Origin: Sinimarinibacterium arenosum
GTDB lineage: Bacteria; Pseudomonadota; Gammaproteobacteria; Nevskiales; Nevskiaceae
Direction of reading: 5' to 3'
DNA: 64,000 bases
Assembly: GCF_005047655.1 (NCBI RefSeq)
Contig: NZ_SUKF01000002.1
Span: 62,001-126,000 of the forward strand
Shown: positions 29,061-37,574 of the stretch, piece after piece
Layout: the number at the start of each line of letters is the position of its first letter
How positions within the stretch are numbered: the first letter of the stretch is position 1
Made by a program: the position numbers and the translations under genes
The notes under the pieces: generated by a model
Databases searched by the model: none
What the model saw: the letters and a program-made list of their open reading frames with translations, nothing else
Told to the model about the DNA's origin: nothing

Positions 29061-29462
29061 TTACTTGCCCAGCGTCAGCGTGCGCAGCGCCAGATCTTTG
29101 GCGGTGTTCATCACTTCAATGCTGGATTGATAGGACCGCGACGCCGAGATCATGTTGACCATCTCCTCGACGACGTTGACGTTGGGCGCATAGACATAGC
29201 CCTCGGCGTCGGCCATTGGATGGCCGGGCTCGTAACGCTTTTCCGGCGCGGCCTGTGACTCGACCACGCCCATGACCTGGACGCCGGCCGAATCCTTCGA
29301 GCCGGGATCGTTGATCGTTCTGAACACCGGCATGCGCGCCTTGTAGACCGCGTCCGGATCGCTGCCGACGGCATCGGCGTTGGCCAGATTGCTGGCGACG
29401 GTATTCAGGCGCACCGACTGTGCAGCGAGCGCGGAACCGGCGATATCGAATATTCGGGACAT
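29061..29462 (-). CDS. flgC: FlgC, proximal rod protein
   Basis: 133 residues, the normal size, with N-terminal FDIAGSALAAQSVRLNTVAS then NLANADAVG and C-terminal VNVVEEMVNMISASRSYQSS. It forms the proximal rod with FlgB and FlgF, 11 bp after flgB. Confidence 0.96.
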   Translation of the reverse strand: MSRIFDIAGSALAAQSVRLNTVASNLANADAVGSDPDAVYKARMPVFRTINDPGSKDSAGVQVMGVVESQAAPEKRYEPGHPMADAEGYVYAPNVNVVEEMVNMISASRSYQSSIEVMNTAKDLALRTLTLGK

Positions 29463-29473
29463 GCGTGTACTCC

Positions 29474-29890
29474 TTACTGGCCGGTCAGCGCCGTGATCAG
29501 GCTTTTGATGCGGCCGTCGAGGAAATTCAGGCTCGCCTGGTAGCGCAGCGCCGCATCGGCGAACTGCGCCTGCTCGATCTGGGTATCGACGGTATTGCCG
29601 TCCACGGACGGCTGCAGCGGCACGCGGTAGACACTGGCGACATCGCTGGCGCCCTCGTTGAGGCCGGTACCGAGACTGGAGGAACCGTTGCTGGGCGTCA
29701 GCGCCAGGGAGACGGCCGAGCCGGAAGCCTGTGCCTCGGTCGAGGCCAGCACTTTGCGGAAATCGAGATCACGCGCCTTGAATCCGGGCGTGTCGGCATT
29801 GGCGATGTTGGAGGCGATCAGCTCCATACGGCGGCGCTGCAGCTGCATCGCCGCCGGGTGCACACCGAATAGAGGATCTGAACCAGCCAT
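29474..29890 (-). CDS. flgB: FlgB, proximal rod protein
   Basis: 138 residues. The segment MQLQRRRMELIASNIANADT then PGFKARDLDF marks the rod family, and the C-terminus is RYQASLNFLDGRIKSLITA. First gene of the flgBCDEFGHIJKL run. A near-consensus sigma-54 site lies 37 bp upstream of the start. Confidence 0.96.
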   Translation of the reverse strand: MAGSDPLFGVHPAAMQLQRRRMELIASNIANADTPGFKARDLDFRKVLASTEAQASGSAVSLALTPSNGSSSLGTGLNEGASDVASVYRVPLQPSVDGNTVDTQIEQAQFADAALRYQASLNFLDGRIKSLITALTGQ

Positions 29891-29926
29891 CTGAACGTCC
29901 TGTCACTGACATGTGACTGGACGGGG

Positions 29927-29941
29927 GCAAGTCCTGTGCCA
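29927..29941 (-). promoter_or_regulatory. Sigma-54 promoter of the flgB operon
   Basis: On the minus strand TGGCACAGGACTTGC: the -24 TGGCAC and -12 TTGC are intact with the -24 GG and -12 GC separated by exactly ten bases. It lies in the short gap between cheV and flgB, and predicts a start about 25 bp before the flgB ATG. It fits activation by the FleQ/RpoN pair encoded at 4.5-7.9 kb. Confidence 0.85.
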
Positions 29942-29956
29942 GAGGGTGCCCCGGAA

Positions 29957-30895
29957 TCAGGCCAGCGCGTGTCCCTGCACCGCTTCGAGACGCTCGATCA
30001 CACCGCCAGCAAGCTCTCCAGAGCTGAATTTGGCAATGAATCGGTCTGCGCCGACCTTCTGCACCATGGCATTGTTGAAAATGCCCGACAGCGAGGTGTG
30101 CAGCATCACGTACAAATCCTTCAGCCGCGGGTCGCGTCGGATTTCCGTCGTCAGCGTGTAGCCGTCCATATTCGGCATTTCGACGTCCGAGATGACCATC
30201 AGCAGGCGGTCGTCCAAGGGCCCCTGCGCGGCCATCGACTGCAGCTGGCGCAATGCCTCGGCGCCGTCGTTGACCAGAATCGGTTCGACTCCGATCTGCC
30301 GCAGCACGCGCTCGATCTGATTGCGCGCCACGCGCGAGTCGTCGACCACCAGCACCTTGCGTCCACCGGCATCGAGCATGCGCGCGGTATCGACGGTGTC
30401 CTGCGCCAGCTCCGGACTGCCCCCTGCCACTTCGGACAGCACCTTCTCGACGTCAATGATTTCGACCAGTTCGTCGTTGTAACGCGTAATCGCCGTCAGA
30501 TAGCCCTCGCCGCTGTTCGACGGCGGCGGCTGCAACTGGGCCACGTCGATATGCACGATGCGATCGACGCTGCTGACCAGAAAGCCCTGCACCGAACGAT
30601 TGAACTCGGCAACGATGACGTGGGCATGGCCGCTCGGGATGGCAGAACCGATCCCGATGGCACGCTGCAGGTCGATCACCGGAATCACGCGCCCGCGGAT
30701 TTCGGCAACTCCGGCGATGTAGGTGTGCGCCCCCGGCATGCTCGACAGGTGCGGCGTGCGGATGACTTCCTGCACCTTGAACACGTTGATGCCAAAGATT
30801 TGACGCGGCCCGAGATGGAACAGCAGCAGGGCCAGACGGTTGTGTCCGGCCAGCTGGGTGCTGCGATCGATGCTTTCGAGGAGTCCGGTTGCCAT
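29957..30895 (-). CDS. cheV: CheV, CheW-receiver chemotaxis coupling protein
   Basis: 312 residues. A CheW-like domain (about 15-165; FGINVFKVQEVIRTPHLSSM and IRGRVIPVIDLQRAIG) is fused to a C-terminal receiver (about 175-300) that keeps the acidic pair in VLVVDDSR, the phospho-Asp in VISDVEMPNMDG and a Lys near RFIAKF. It couples chemoreceptors to CheA and can be phosphorylated for adaptation. It is transcribed from its own sigma-28 site, ahead of the flgB operon. Confidence 0.94.
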   Translation of the reverse strand: MATGLLESIDRSTQLAGHNRLALLLFHLGPRQIFGINVFKVQEVIRTPHLSSMPGAHTYIAGVAEIRGRVIPVIDLQRAIGIGSAIPSGHAHVIVAEFNRSVQGFLVSSVDRIVHIDVAQLQPPPSNSGEGYLTAITRYNDELVEIIDVEKVLSEVAGGSPELAQDTVDTARMLDAGGRKVLVVDDSRVARNQIERVLRQIGVEPILVNDGAEALRQLQSMAAQGPLDDRLLMVISDVEMPNMDGYTLTTEIRRDPRLKDLYVMLHTSLSGIFNNAMVQKVGADRFIAKFSSGELAGGVIERLEAVQGHALA

Positions 30896-30921
30896 GTCTG
30901 GGGGCTCTTGTGCTTGCGTTG

Positions 30922-30948
30922 CTATCGGCAGCCAGCCTCCGGACTTTA
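30922..30948 (-). promoter_or_regulatory. Sigma-28 (FliA) promoter of cheV
   Basis: On the minus strand: -35 TAAAGTCC, an 11-nt spacer, -10 GCCGATAG. Six of eight and seven of eight positions match consensus. It lies 27 bp upstream of the cheV ATG and back to back with the flgA sigma-54 site. Confidence 0.75.
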
Positions 30949-30980
30949 GCTGCGGACGCTGGCGCCGATATCCCTGTCCC

Positions 30981-30995
30981 TGGCACAGGCCTTGC
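30981..30995 (+). promoter_or_regulatory. Sigma-54 promoter of flgA
   Basis: TGGCACAGGCCTTGC on the plus strand, with perfect -24 GG / -12 GC spacing. It predicts a start about 25 bp before the flgA ATG at 31033. It differs from the flgB site at only two bases within the 15-base core. Confidence 0.82.
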
Positions 30996-31032
30996 CTTGA
31001 GTGCCCTCATTGAAGACTGCGGAAATGGGTGA

Positions 31033-31722
31033 ATGAAACGGCGAATGTGGGTTCTGACGGTGCGCGGCCTGCTGCTGATGCTGCCGATGGCGATGGCCTC
31101 GGCGCAGACGGCGGAGCCGTTGCAGCGGATCCAGTCCGTCGCCCAGGCCGCTGCCGCCGCCCAACTGCCGCCGAGCGCGCAGGTGTCCGCGAACGGCCTG
31201 GACCCGCGGCTGCGTCTGGCCGAGTGCGAGGAATCGCCGCAGGCCGACCCGCCCACAATCCGCGGCGCACAGGCAACGGTGGCGGTGCGCTGCGCAGCGC
31301 CGGCATGGACCGTCTATGTCGCCGTTCGCATCAGCGATCCGCGCCCGGTCGTCGTGCTGTCACGCAGCGCGGCGCGCGGCGATGTGCTGGACGCCTCGAT
31401 GATGGAACTGCAGGAGCGCGACGTCGCGCAGATGCCCTTCGGCTACCTCGACACGCTCAGGGCCGGTCTCGGCCAGCAGCTGCGACGCTCGATCCCGGCC
31501 GGCACAGCGCTGACGCCAAATGACGTCGAGGGCGAGCGTCTGGTGCATCGCGGCGATATCGTGACGGTCCTCGGGCGCGCCGGCGGGCTGGAAGTCCGCA
31601 CCAGCGGCAAAGCCATGAATGACGGCGCCGAGGGCGACCGCGTCCGGGTGCAGAATGACAGTTCCAAACGCATCGTCGAGGGCGTGGTCAGCGCCCGAGG
31701 CGTGGTCGAGATCCGGCTGTGA
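31033..31722 (+). CDS. flgA: FlgA, P-ring assembly chaperone
   Basis: 229 residues with a signal peptide (cut near ASAQ, about 24). The C-terminal SAF-type domain (SRSAARGDVLDASMMELQ; HRGDIVTVLGRAGGLEVRTS; GDRVRVQNDSSKRIVEGVVS) is characteristic. In the family FlgA acts in the periplasm as chaperone for FlgI. It is divergent from cheV and precedes flgM by 106 bp that contain a sigma-28 site. Confidence 0.94.
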   Translation: MKRRMWVLTVRGLLLMLPMAMASAQTAEPLQRIQSVAQAAAAAQLPPSAQVSANGLDPRLRLAECEESPQADPPTIRGAQATVAVRCAAPAWTVYVAVRISDPRPVVVLSRSAARGDVLDASMMELQERDVAQMPFGYLDTLRAGLGQQLRRSIPAGTALTPNDVEGERLVHRGDIVTVLGRAGGLEVRTSGKAMNDGAEGDRVRVQNDSSKRIVEGVVSARGVVEIRL

Positions 31723-31768
31723 ACGGCAGGCTTTCGGCGGCTGTCACCGCAATGAGGCAACACGGCAT

Positions 31769-31795
31769 TAAAGAACCTGCAAGTGCTGCCGATAA
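31769..31795 (+). promoter_or_regulatory. Sigma-28 (FliA) promoter of flgM
   Basis: -35 TAAAGAAC, an exact 11-nt spacer, -10 GCCGATAA. The -10 is a perfect match and the -35 core TAAAG is kept. It lies 33 bp upstream of the flgM start and gives the usual loop in which FliA drives its own anti-sigma factor. Confidence 0.8.
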
Positions 31796-31828
31796 GGGGA
31801 CTGGCGCAAGCCCTCAGGAGTCCCGTCA

Positions 31829-32152
31829 ATGACCAAGATTCAGAATTATGGCCCCCAGATCACCCCACCCACCGTGCGGAGCAAGGCGGCCACATCCAGC
31901 TCGGGTGTGGACGGCGACGGCGACCGCGCTGCCGAGGGCATTGCCGGCGAAGCAGGCGGTGATTCCGTGAAACTGACCGGCCAGGCACAACTGATGCAAC
32001 AGCTCGAACAGGCCGCCGCCAAAGCTCCGGCGGTCGACACGGCCCGTGTGGCACAGGTCCGGCAGGCGCTGGACGATGGCAGCTACACGGTTGACGCCAA
32101 AAGCATCGCCAGCAAGCTGGCACGCATGGAATGGGACTTGTCACAGAGATGA
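31829..32152 (+). CDS. flgM: FlgM, anti-sigma-28 factor
   Basis: 107 residues. The N-terminus is disordered (Thr/Ser/Gly-rich). The C-terminal half has the FliA-binding pattern (GGDSVKLTGQAQLMQQLEQA; RVAQVRQALDDGSYTVDAKS; ASKLARMEWDL). It holds FliA inactive until exported through the completed hook. The stop overlaps the flgN start (ATGA). Confidence 0.93.
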   Translation: MTKIQNYGPQITPPTVRSKAATSSSGVDGDGDRAAEGIAGEAGGDSVKLTGQAQLMQQLEQAAAKAPAVDTARVAQVRQALDDGSYTVDAKSIASKLARMEWDLSQR

Positions 32153-32613
32153 ACTCGCAACTCGGCCAGCGCCTGAAGGACAACCTTCAACAGCATCTCG
32201 ACTGCACTGCGGTGCTGCAATCGACCCTGGAGGAAGAACACCGGGCCTTGACCGCGAACGATGCTGAAACGCTGCTGCGCGTGACCCAGACCAAGGCCGC
32301 TGCGGCCGAAAACCTGCGCGCTCTGGGCGACGATCTGATGCGTCTGCGCCGCGACGGAAACTTCGCGTCGGTTGATGCGATGTTCGAGGCCGTGCCGGAC
32401 GCCGCCACGCTGTCCCAGCAGTGGAACGAAATTCTCGAACTCGCAACCGAGTGCCATACCGCCAATCGACGTAACGCCGCGGTACTGGACGTGCGCCAGA
32501 CGCAGGTGCGCGCCGCGCTGGAAGTGATTTTCCCGACGCAGAGTGCGCAAACCTACGGTCGTACGGGTTATTCCGGAGGACCGGTCGGCACGCGGTCGTT
32601 CGGCCTGGCGTGA
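32149..32613 (+). CDS. flgN: FlgN, export chaperone for FlgK/FlgL
   Basis: 154 residues from the ATG at 32149, which overlaps the flgM stop as ATGA; an in-frame ATG at 32131 lies inside flgM and is less likely. All-helical with the pattern QHLDCTAVLQSTLEEEHRAL near the start. In the family it escorts the junction proteins FlgK and FlgL to the export gate. Its stop overlaps the next start. Confidence 0.88.
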   Translation: MNSQLGQRLKDNLQQHLDCTAVLQSTLEEEHRALTANDAETLLRVTQTKAAAAENLRALGDDLMRLRRDGNFASVDAMFEAVPDAATLSQQWNEILELATECHTANRRNAAVLDVRQTQVRAALEVIFPTQSAQTYGRTGYSGGPVGTRSFGLA

Positions 32614-33329
32614 GTACACCGTCGCCGGATACGGGCGACGAGCGCGGCTTGTTGCTGCGACGCCCGGCGCCGATCGAATCCCTGCTGCATCGCCTGCGCC
32701 TGAACCACGCAATCCTGTCGGTACGGCTGGCCGGCGCCCCGCGCTGGTACAGCAGCCTGGTCATCGCGGTCGGCCCGAACTACAGCCATGTCGATCTGGA
32801 CGCACTGCACCCGCCACCACTGACCGCGCCGACTGCCGGCACCGGCATGGCCATCCACGCCCGCATCGACGGCGGCGATCTGCGCCTGCGCAGCGAAGTC
32901 ATCGGTCCGTGTCGGGTCGAGAAGCTGCCGGCCCTGCGCATCGCCTTTCCGCATACCGCCTTTGTGCGCGAGCGTCGCATCAACTTCCGGCTGCCGCTGT
33001 CGCCACGGCTGGGGCTCGCACCCTCGCACATTGTTCACGCCGGCACCGAATGCCATGCCCCCCTGGCAGATATTTCAACCGACGGCGCCGCCGCATTGCT
33101 GTCACGACCGCTTGAAGCGCCGATCGGCAGCAGTCTGCAGTGCCAGATCGATCTGCCCGGACTCAAACTGGACACCGAAGCCGAGCTGCGCTCCAGCACC
33201 GCCGTCCGCCACGGCTGGCGCGTCGGCATGCAGTTTGCGCCGCTGCAGGCCGATCGCCGCGAACGCCTGCAACGCGCAATCCTGGCACTGGAGCGGCACC
33301 TGATCCGCACCCGCGCCGCACGCAGCTGA
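32610..33329 (+). CDS. ycgR: YcgR-type flagellar brake, PilZ domain c-di-GMP receptor
   Basis: 239 residues starting with GTG that overlaps the flgN stop (GTGA). An N-terminal YcgR domain (1-115) is followed by a PilZ domain with both c-di-GMP motifs: RRxxxR at 122-127 (RRINFR) and DxSxxG at 154-159 (DISTDG). YcgR proteins slow or bias the motor when c-di-GMP is high. The flgM-flgN-ycgR order matches pseudomonads, and co-transcription from the flgM sigma-28 promoter is likely. Confidence 0.88.
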   Translation: MSTPSPDTGDERGLLLRRPAPIESLLHRLRLNHAILSVRLAGAPRWYSSLVIAVGPNYSHVDLDALHPPPLTAPTAGTGMAIHARIDGGDLRLRSEVIGPCRVEKLPALRIAFPHTAFVRERRINFRLPLSPRLGLAPSHIVHAGTECHAPLADISTDGAAALLSRPLEAPIGSSLQCQIDLPGLKLDTEAELRSSTAVRHGWRVGMQFAPLQADRRERLQRAILALERHLIRTRAARS

Positions 33330-33375
33330 GCCGCTCACTTCGGCACGCACGGCCCGGTGCGCATAAGATGAGGTC

Positions 33376-33903
33376 ATGAATAGTCCGTCCGTGTCGATCG
33401 AGGCCCGCCTGGCGGATATCACGCAGCTGCCGGTCGATGCCATCGTCAATGCCGCGAACGAATCGCTGCTCGGCGGCGCCGGCGTGGACGGCGCGATCCA
33501 TCGCGCTGCGGGCCCGGCCCTGCTGGCCGCGTGCCGCGAACTGGGCGGCTGCCCGACCGGCGAAGCGCGCATCACCCCCGGCTTTGAACTCCCCGCACGC
33601 TGGGTGATCCATACGGTCGGACCGGTCTGGCATGGCGGCGATCACGGCGAAGCGGCGCTGCTCGCAGCCTGTTACCGCAACACGCTGGCACTGGCGGCCC
33701 AGCATGGCATCGACAGCATCGCGTTTCCGGCGATCTCCTGCGGCGTCTACGGCTACCCGCTGCAGCAGGCCGCGGCGATCGCAGTGCGCGAAATCCGCGC
33801 CCATGTCGCCACCGGCACCCACCCGCGTCATATCGTCTTCGCCTGCTTCAGCGACCAGGTCTACGAGACCTACCTGCGTCGGCTGGCGCGCAGCGACGCC
33901 TGA
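33376..33903 (+). CDS. Macro-domain protein, probable ADP-ribosyl/O-acetyl-ADP-ribose hydrolase
   Basis: 175 residues forming a single macro domain. The ADP-ribose-binding signatures are clear: [20 protein letters not shown] near residues 20-40, [20 protein letters not shown], and the second loop [17 protein letters not shown]. These resemble YmdB-type deacetylases, which act on O-acetyl-ADP-ribose and modulate RNase III in E. coli. The exact substrate here is inferred. It lies 46 bp after ycgR and 59 bp before rlmKL and is not part of the flagellar system. Confidence 0.88.
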   Translation: MNSPSVSIEARLADITQLPVDAIVNAANESLLGGAGVDGAIHRAAGPALLAACRELGGCPTGEARITPGFELPARWVIHTVGPVWHGGDHGEAALLAACYRNTLALAAQHGIDSIAFPAISCGVYGYPLQQAAAIAVREIRAHVATGTHPRHIVFACFSDQVYETYLRRLARSDA

Positions 33904-33962
33904 ATCCGTACCGATTGCACGCCGGGCGACGCACGCGCACGCTGCGCCTGAGATAATGGCGC

Positions 33963-36152
33963 ATGTCACCGATTTCATTGTTCGTCAGTTGCCCGCGCGG
34001 CGTTGAAACCCTGCTCGTCGCGGAAATCTCAGCGCTGGGTGCCGATGCGCCCGAAGCGCGTACCGGCGGCGTCGCCTGCGTCGCCTCGCTGGATGCGGCC
34101 TACCGCATCTGCCTGTGGTCGCGCATTGCCAGCCGGGTGCTGATGCCGCTGCATCGCTTCGCCATCCCGGATGCCGATGCCCTGTACGCCGAAGCCGCCA
34201 CCGTGGACTGGCCAGGCCTGTTCGATGCCGACCGCAGCTTCGCCATCGAAGTCGCCGGCCGTTCGCCGACGCTGACCCATACCCACTATGCCGGCCTCAA
34301 GGTCAAGGACGCGATCGTCGACGGCTTTCGCGCCGCCGGGTTCGATCGACCCAACGTCGACACCGACCATCCCGACATCCGTATTCACCTTCATCTGGAT
34401 CGCGATCAGGCCACGCTGAGCCTGGATCTGGCCGGAGAGTCGCTGCATCGGCGCGGTTATCGCCGCAGCGGCACCGAAGCCCCGATGAAGGAAAACCTCG
34501 CCGCCGCAATCCTGATGCACGCCGGTTGGCCCGCGTTGGCCGCCGAGGGTGCTGCGCTGCTCGATCCGATGTGCGGCTCCGGCACGCTGCTGATCGAAGG
34601 CGCCATGATCGCCGCCGATATCGCGCCGGGTCTGATGCGTCGTGGCTGGGGCTTCGAAGCCTGGCGCGGACATCAGCCTGAACGCTGGAAGGCGGTGGCC
34701 GATGAAGCGCGGCAGCGCCGCACTGCCGGACTGGCTGTCGTGCGCAATCACATCCGCGGTGGCGATCTCGACCCGCAGGCGGTGAACGCGGCGCGCGACA
34801 ACATCCACCGTGCCGGATTGAGCGATTGGGTCCAGGTCGAATGTGGCGATGCACTGCAGATGCGCCCCGAGCCCGGCACTCATGGCCTGTGGGTCAGCAA
34901 TCCGCCGTATGGCGAACGTCTGGGTGCCGAAGCCGAGCTGATCAAACTGTATTCACTGCTCGGCGTGCATCTGAAGCAGCAATTCGGCGGCTGGCGCGCC
35001 GCGGTGTTCACCGCGCGGGGCGATCTCGGCCCCCGTCTTGGACTCAGCGCGCACGCGATCCATACGCTGTACAACGGCGCGATCGCCTGCAAGTTGCTGT
35101 GCTTCGAGATCCGGGCGCAGTCAGCCAGCGCCGCCGCGGCCGCGCCGGTCGGCGGCGGCGAGGACTTCGCCAACCGACTGCGCAAGAACGCGCGTCATCT
35201 GGCCAAGTGGGCGCGCCGCAACGGCGTCACCAATTACCGCGTCTATGACGCCGACCTGCCCGACTACGCGCTGGTGGTGGACCTATACGCGACACCGGAA
35301 ATGCACGCGCACGTGCAGGAGTACGCCGCGCCCAAGACTGTCGAACCGGCCAAGGCCGAGCAACGCCTGCGCGCCGCGCTGGCGCGACTGCAGGACGTGC
35401 TGGAACTCCCGGCCGCACAGATCCACTACAAACTGCGGCGCGCACAGAAAGGCACCACGCAGTACCGCAAGCAGAACGAGACCGAGCGCTTCTATACGGT
35501 GGTCGAGCACGGCTGCCGGCTGCAGGTGAACTTCGACGACTATCTCGATACCGGCCTGTTTCTCGATCACCGGCCGATGCGTCTGCGCATCCAGCAGGAA
35601 GCGCGCGGCAAACGCATGCTCAATCTGTTCTGCTACACCGGCGCCGCCAGCGTGCACGCGGCGGTCGGCGGCGCCGCGCAGACGGTATCGGTCGACCTGT
35701 CGAATACCTATCTGGACTGGGCCAAACAGAATTTCGCGCTGAACGATCTGCGCGCCTGGGACTACACCCACGCGCCCGAACCCGGCGCCTCGCTCGCACA
35801 CCACGCACTGGTCCGCGCGGACTGTCTGGTGTGGCTGCGCCAGCAAGCCGCGGCGCCGAACCGTCAGCGCTTCGATCTGATCTTCCTCGATCCGCCGACG
35901 TTCTCGAACTCCAAGCGCATGGACGAGACCCTCGACATCCAGCGCGACCATGTCGAACTGATCCAGCTTTGCGCGGCGCTGCTGGCGCCGGGCGGCTGCC
36001 TGTATTTCTCGACCAACCGTCGTGGCTTCAAGCTCGATACCGATGCCTTGAGCGGATGCGCCTGTCAGGACATCACCGCGCAGACCGTCGACGAGGATTT
36101 CCGCCGTCCGCGGCCACCGCATCATTGCTGGCGCATTACTGCGACTGACTGA
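33963..36152 (+). CDS. rlmL: RlmKL, bifunctional 23S rRNA methyltransferase
   Basis: 729 residues, the length of the fused enzyme. The N-terminal half has a THUMP domain and the RlmL methyltransferase with the SAM loop LLDPMCGSGTLLIEGAMIA and catalytic SNPPYGERLG (m2G2445). The C-terminal half is RlmK with NLFCYTGAASVHAA and FLDPPTFSNSK (m7G2069). Both active sites look intact. Monocistronic in appearance; a short hairpin follows. Confidence 0.96.
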   Translation: MSPISLFVSCPRGVETLLVAEISALGADAPEARTGGVACVASLDAAYRICLWSRIASRVLMPLHRFAIPDADALYAEAATVDWPGLFDADRSFAIEVAGRSPTLTHTHYAGLKVKDAIVDGFRAAGFDRPNVDTDHPDIRIHLHLDRDQATLSLDLAGESLHRRGYRRSGTEAPMKENLAAAILMHAGWPALAAEGAALLDPMCGSGTLLIEGAMIAADIAPGLMRRGWGFEAWRGHQPERWKAVADEARQRRTAGLAVVRNHIRGGDLDPQAVNAARDNIHRAGLSDWVQVECGDALQMRPEPGTHGLWVSNPPYGERLGAEAELIKLYSLLGVHLKQQFGGWRAAVFTARGDLGPRLGLSAHAIHTLYNGAIACKLLCFEIRAQSASAAAAAPVGGGEDFANRLRKNARHLAKWARRNGVTNYRVYDADLPDYALVVDLYATPEMHAHVQEYAAPKTVEPAKAEQRLRAALARLQDVLELPAAQIHYKLRRAQKGTTQYRKQNETERFYTVVEHGCRLQVNFDDYLDTGLFLDHRPMRLRIQQEARGKRMLNLFCYTGAASVHAAVGGAAQTVSVDLSNTYLDWAKQNFALNDLRAWDYTHAPEPGASLAHHALVRADCLVWLRQQAAAPNRQRFDLIFLDPPTFSNSKRMDETLDIQRDHVELIQLCAALLAPGGCLYFSTNRRGFKLDTDALSGCACQDITAQTVDEDFRRPRPPHHCWRITATD

Positions 36153-36161
36153 CGCCGTCGG

Positions 36162-36179
36162 GGTGGCGGCAATGCCACC
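36162..36179 (+). terminator. Small hairpin after rlmKL
   Basis: A 6-bp stem, GGTGGC / GCCACC, with a 6-nt loop 10 bp past the rlmKL stop and no U run. Weak terminator candidate only. Confidence 0.3.
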
Positions 36180-36228
36180 GCGCCGCAATCGGGTTGTCAT
36201 GCGCCGCGATTAGCATCCGGCGTTCACC

Positions 36229-37563
36229 ATGATGCCCGAACCCCGTCAGGTCGCCACGGCGACGTCCGATATTGCGCAACTGCGGCTCGACGTGCGTCCA
36301 CTGTCGCCGGGAACCAGCATCGACGAAGCGGCGGAGCTATTCCTGCATCCGAGCTATGCGCGCATGCTGTGTCTGCCGGTCGTCGAGCACTCGCGCGTCA
36401 TCGGCAGCGTCAGCCGGCATCAGCTCAACGGCATCTTCATGCGCCGATTCGGGCGCGAACTGCACGGCGCCAAGCCGGTCATTCAGATCATGAACACGGC
36501 GCCATTGATCGTTGATGAAATGGCGCCACTGGAGCAGGCCGCCGGCTATGTCACCACCCATCTGGGTTCACCGATCACCGAGGATTTCGTCGTCGTGCGT
36601 GACGGCAGATACGTCGGCATGGGTGTGGTCATGGACCTGCTGTCGGCGCTGCAACAGCGGGTCGAGTCCAGCTCGCGTCAGCTCGGAGAAGCCTACCGAC
36701 AGCTGAAAGCTTCGCAGGCGCAACTGGTGCAGTCTGAGAAAATGGCGTCGCTCGGTCAGATGGTCGCGGGCGTGGCCCACGAGATCAATACGCCGCTGGG
36801 TTACGTCCGCAACAACCTCGAGATGATCCGCGACGTCTTCACCCAATCCAGCGAAGCGCTGCGCGAACACGACCGGATGGCGCGTCTGCTGCTCGACCCC
36901 GATGCCGACGAAGTCGCACTGGAGCGGCAGATCGGCCGCTGTCGCGAGCAGGTCGCGGCGCTCGACGATCTGGCGCTGCTGGACGATACCGCCGCCCTGT
37001 TCGGTGACAGCCTGTTCGGCGTCGACACGATCAAGGATCTGGTCGTCAATCTGCGTAATTTCTCGCGCCTCGATCAGGCGCGCGTTGCATCGGTGTCGCT
37101 GAACGACTGTCTCGACCAGACCCTGACCATCGCCGGCAACGTGCTGAAAAACCGTGTGCAGGTGATCAAGCGCTACACCGAGGTTCCTGCAGTGGCGTGT
37201 TCGCCGTCGCAGATCAATCAGGTGCTGCTGAACCTGATCAGCAACGCGGCACAGGCGATCGAACACGACGCTGGCAAGATCCTGCTGCGCACCGAGGCCG
37301 ACGCCAGCTGGGTCCGCGTACATATCCAGGACAACGGCAAGGGCATCGCTCCGGAGCATCTGAAGAAGATTTTCGATCCGTTCTTCACGACCAAGCCGAT
37401 CGGCCAGGGCACCGGACTTGGCTTGTCGATCTGCTTCCAGATCGTGCAGGGCCACGGCGGCACGCTGCAGGTCGTCTCCGAACCGGGACGCGGCACCAAG
37501 TTTGTCGTCAGCCTGCCGCGCCGCGCCGCCGACGCCACCACCACTGCCGCAATCGCCGCCTGA
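36229..37563 (+). CDS. CBS-domain sensor histidine kinase
   Basis: 444 residues, no transmembrane segment. The first 145 residues look like a CBS pair (LFLHPSYARMLCLPVVEHSR; EDFVVVRDGRYVGMGVVMDL), a module that commonly binds adenine nucleotides. A coiled-coil linker follows, then the H box VAGVAHEINTPLG with His184, an extended insert in the dimerisation region, and the ATPase domain: N box LLNLISNAAQA, G1 DNGKGIAP, F box DPFFTTKP, G2 GQGTGLGLS. It is a cytoplasmic kinase, probably partner of the two-receiver protein starting 11 bp downstream. The signal is unknown. Confidence 0.86.
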   Translation: MMPEPRQVATATSDIAQLRLDVRPLSPGTSIDEAAELFLHPSYARMLCLPVVEHSRVIGSVSRHQLNGIFMRRFGRELHGAKPVIQIMNTAPLIVDEMAPLEQAAGYVTTHLGSPITEDFVVVRDGRYVGMGVVMDLLSALQQRVESSSRQLGEAYRQLKASQAQLVQSEKMASLGQMVAGVAHEINTPLGYVRNNLEMIRDVFTQSSEALREHDRMARLLLDPDADEVALERQIGRCREQVAALDDLALLDDTAALFGDSLFGVDTIKDLVVNLRNFSRLDQARVASVSLNDCLDQTLTIAGNVLKNRVQVIKRYTEVPAVACSPSQINQVLLNLISNAAQAIEHDAGKILLRTEADASWVRVHIQDNGKGIAPEHLKKIFDPFFTTKPIGQGTGLGLSICFQIVQGHGGTLQVVSEPGRGTKFVVSLPRRAADATTTAAIAA

Positions 37564-37574
37564 GGGCCAGGACG

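Noticed and set aside
34029-34883. Minus-strand frame opposite rlmKL
   Set aside because: Both methyltransferase active-site motifs lie on the plus strand; the opposite frame is a composition artefact.
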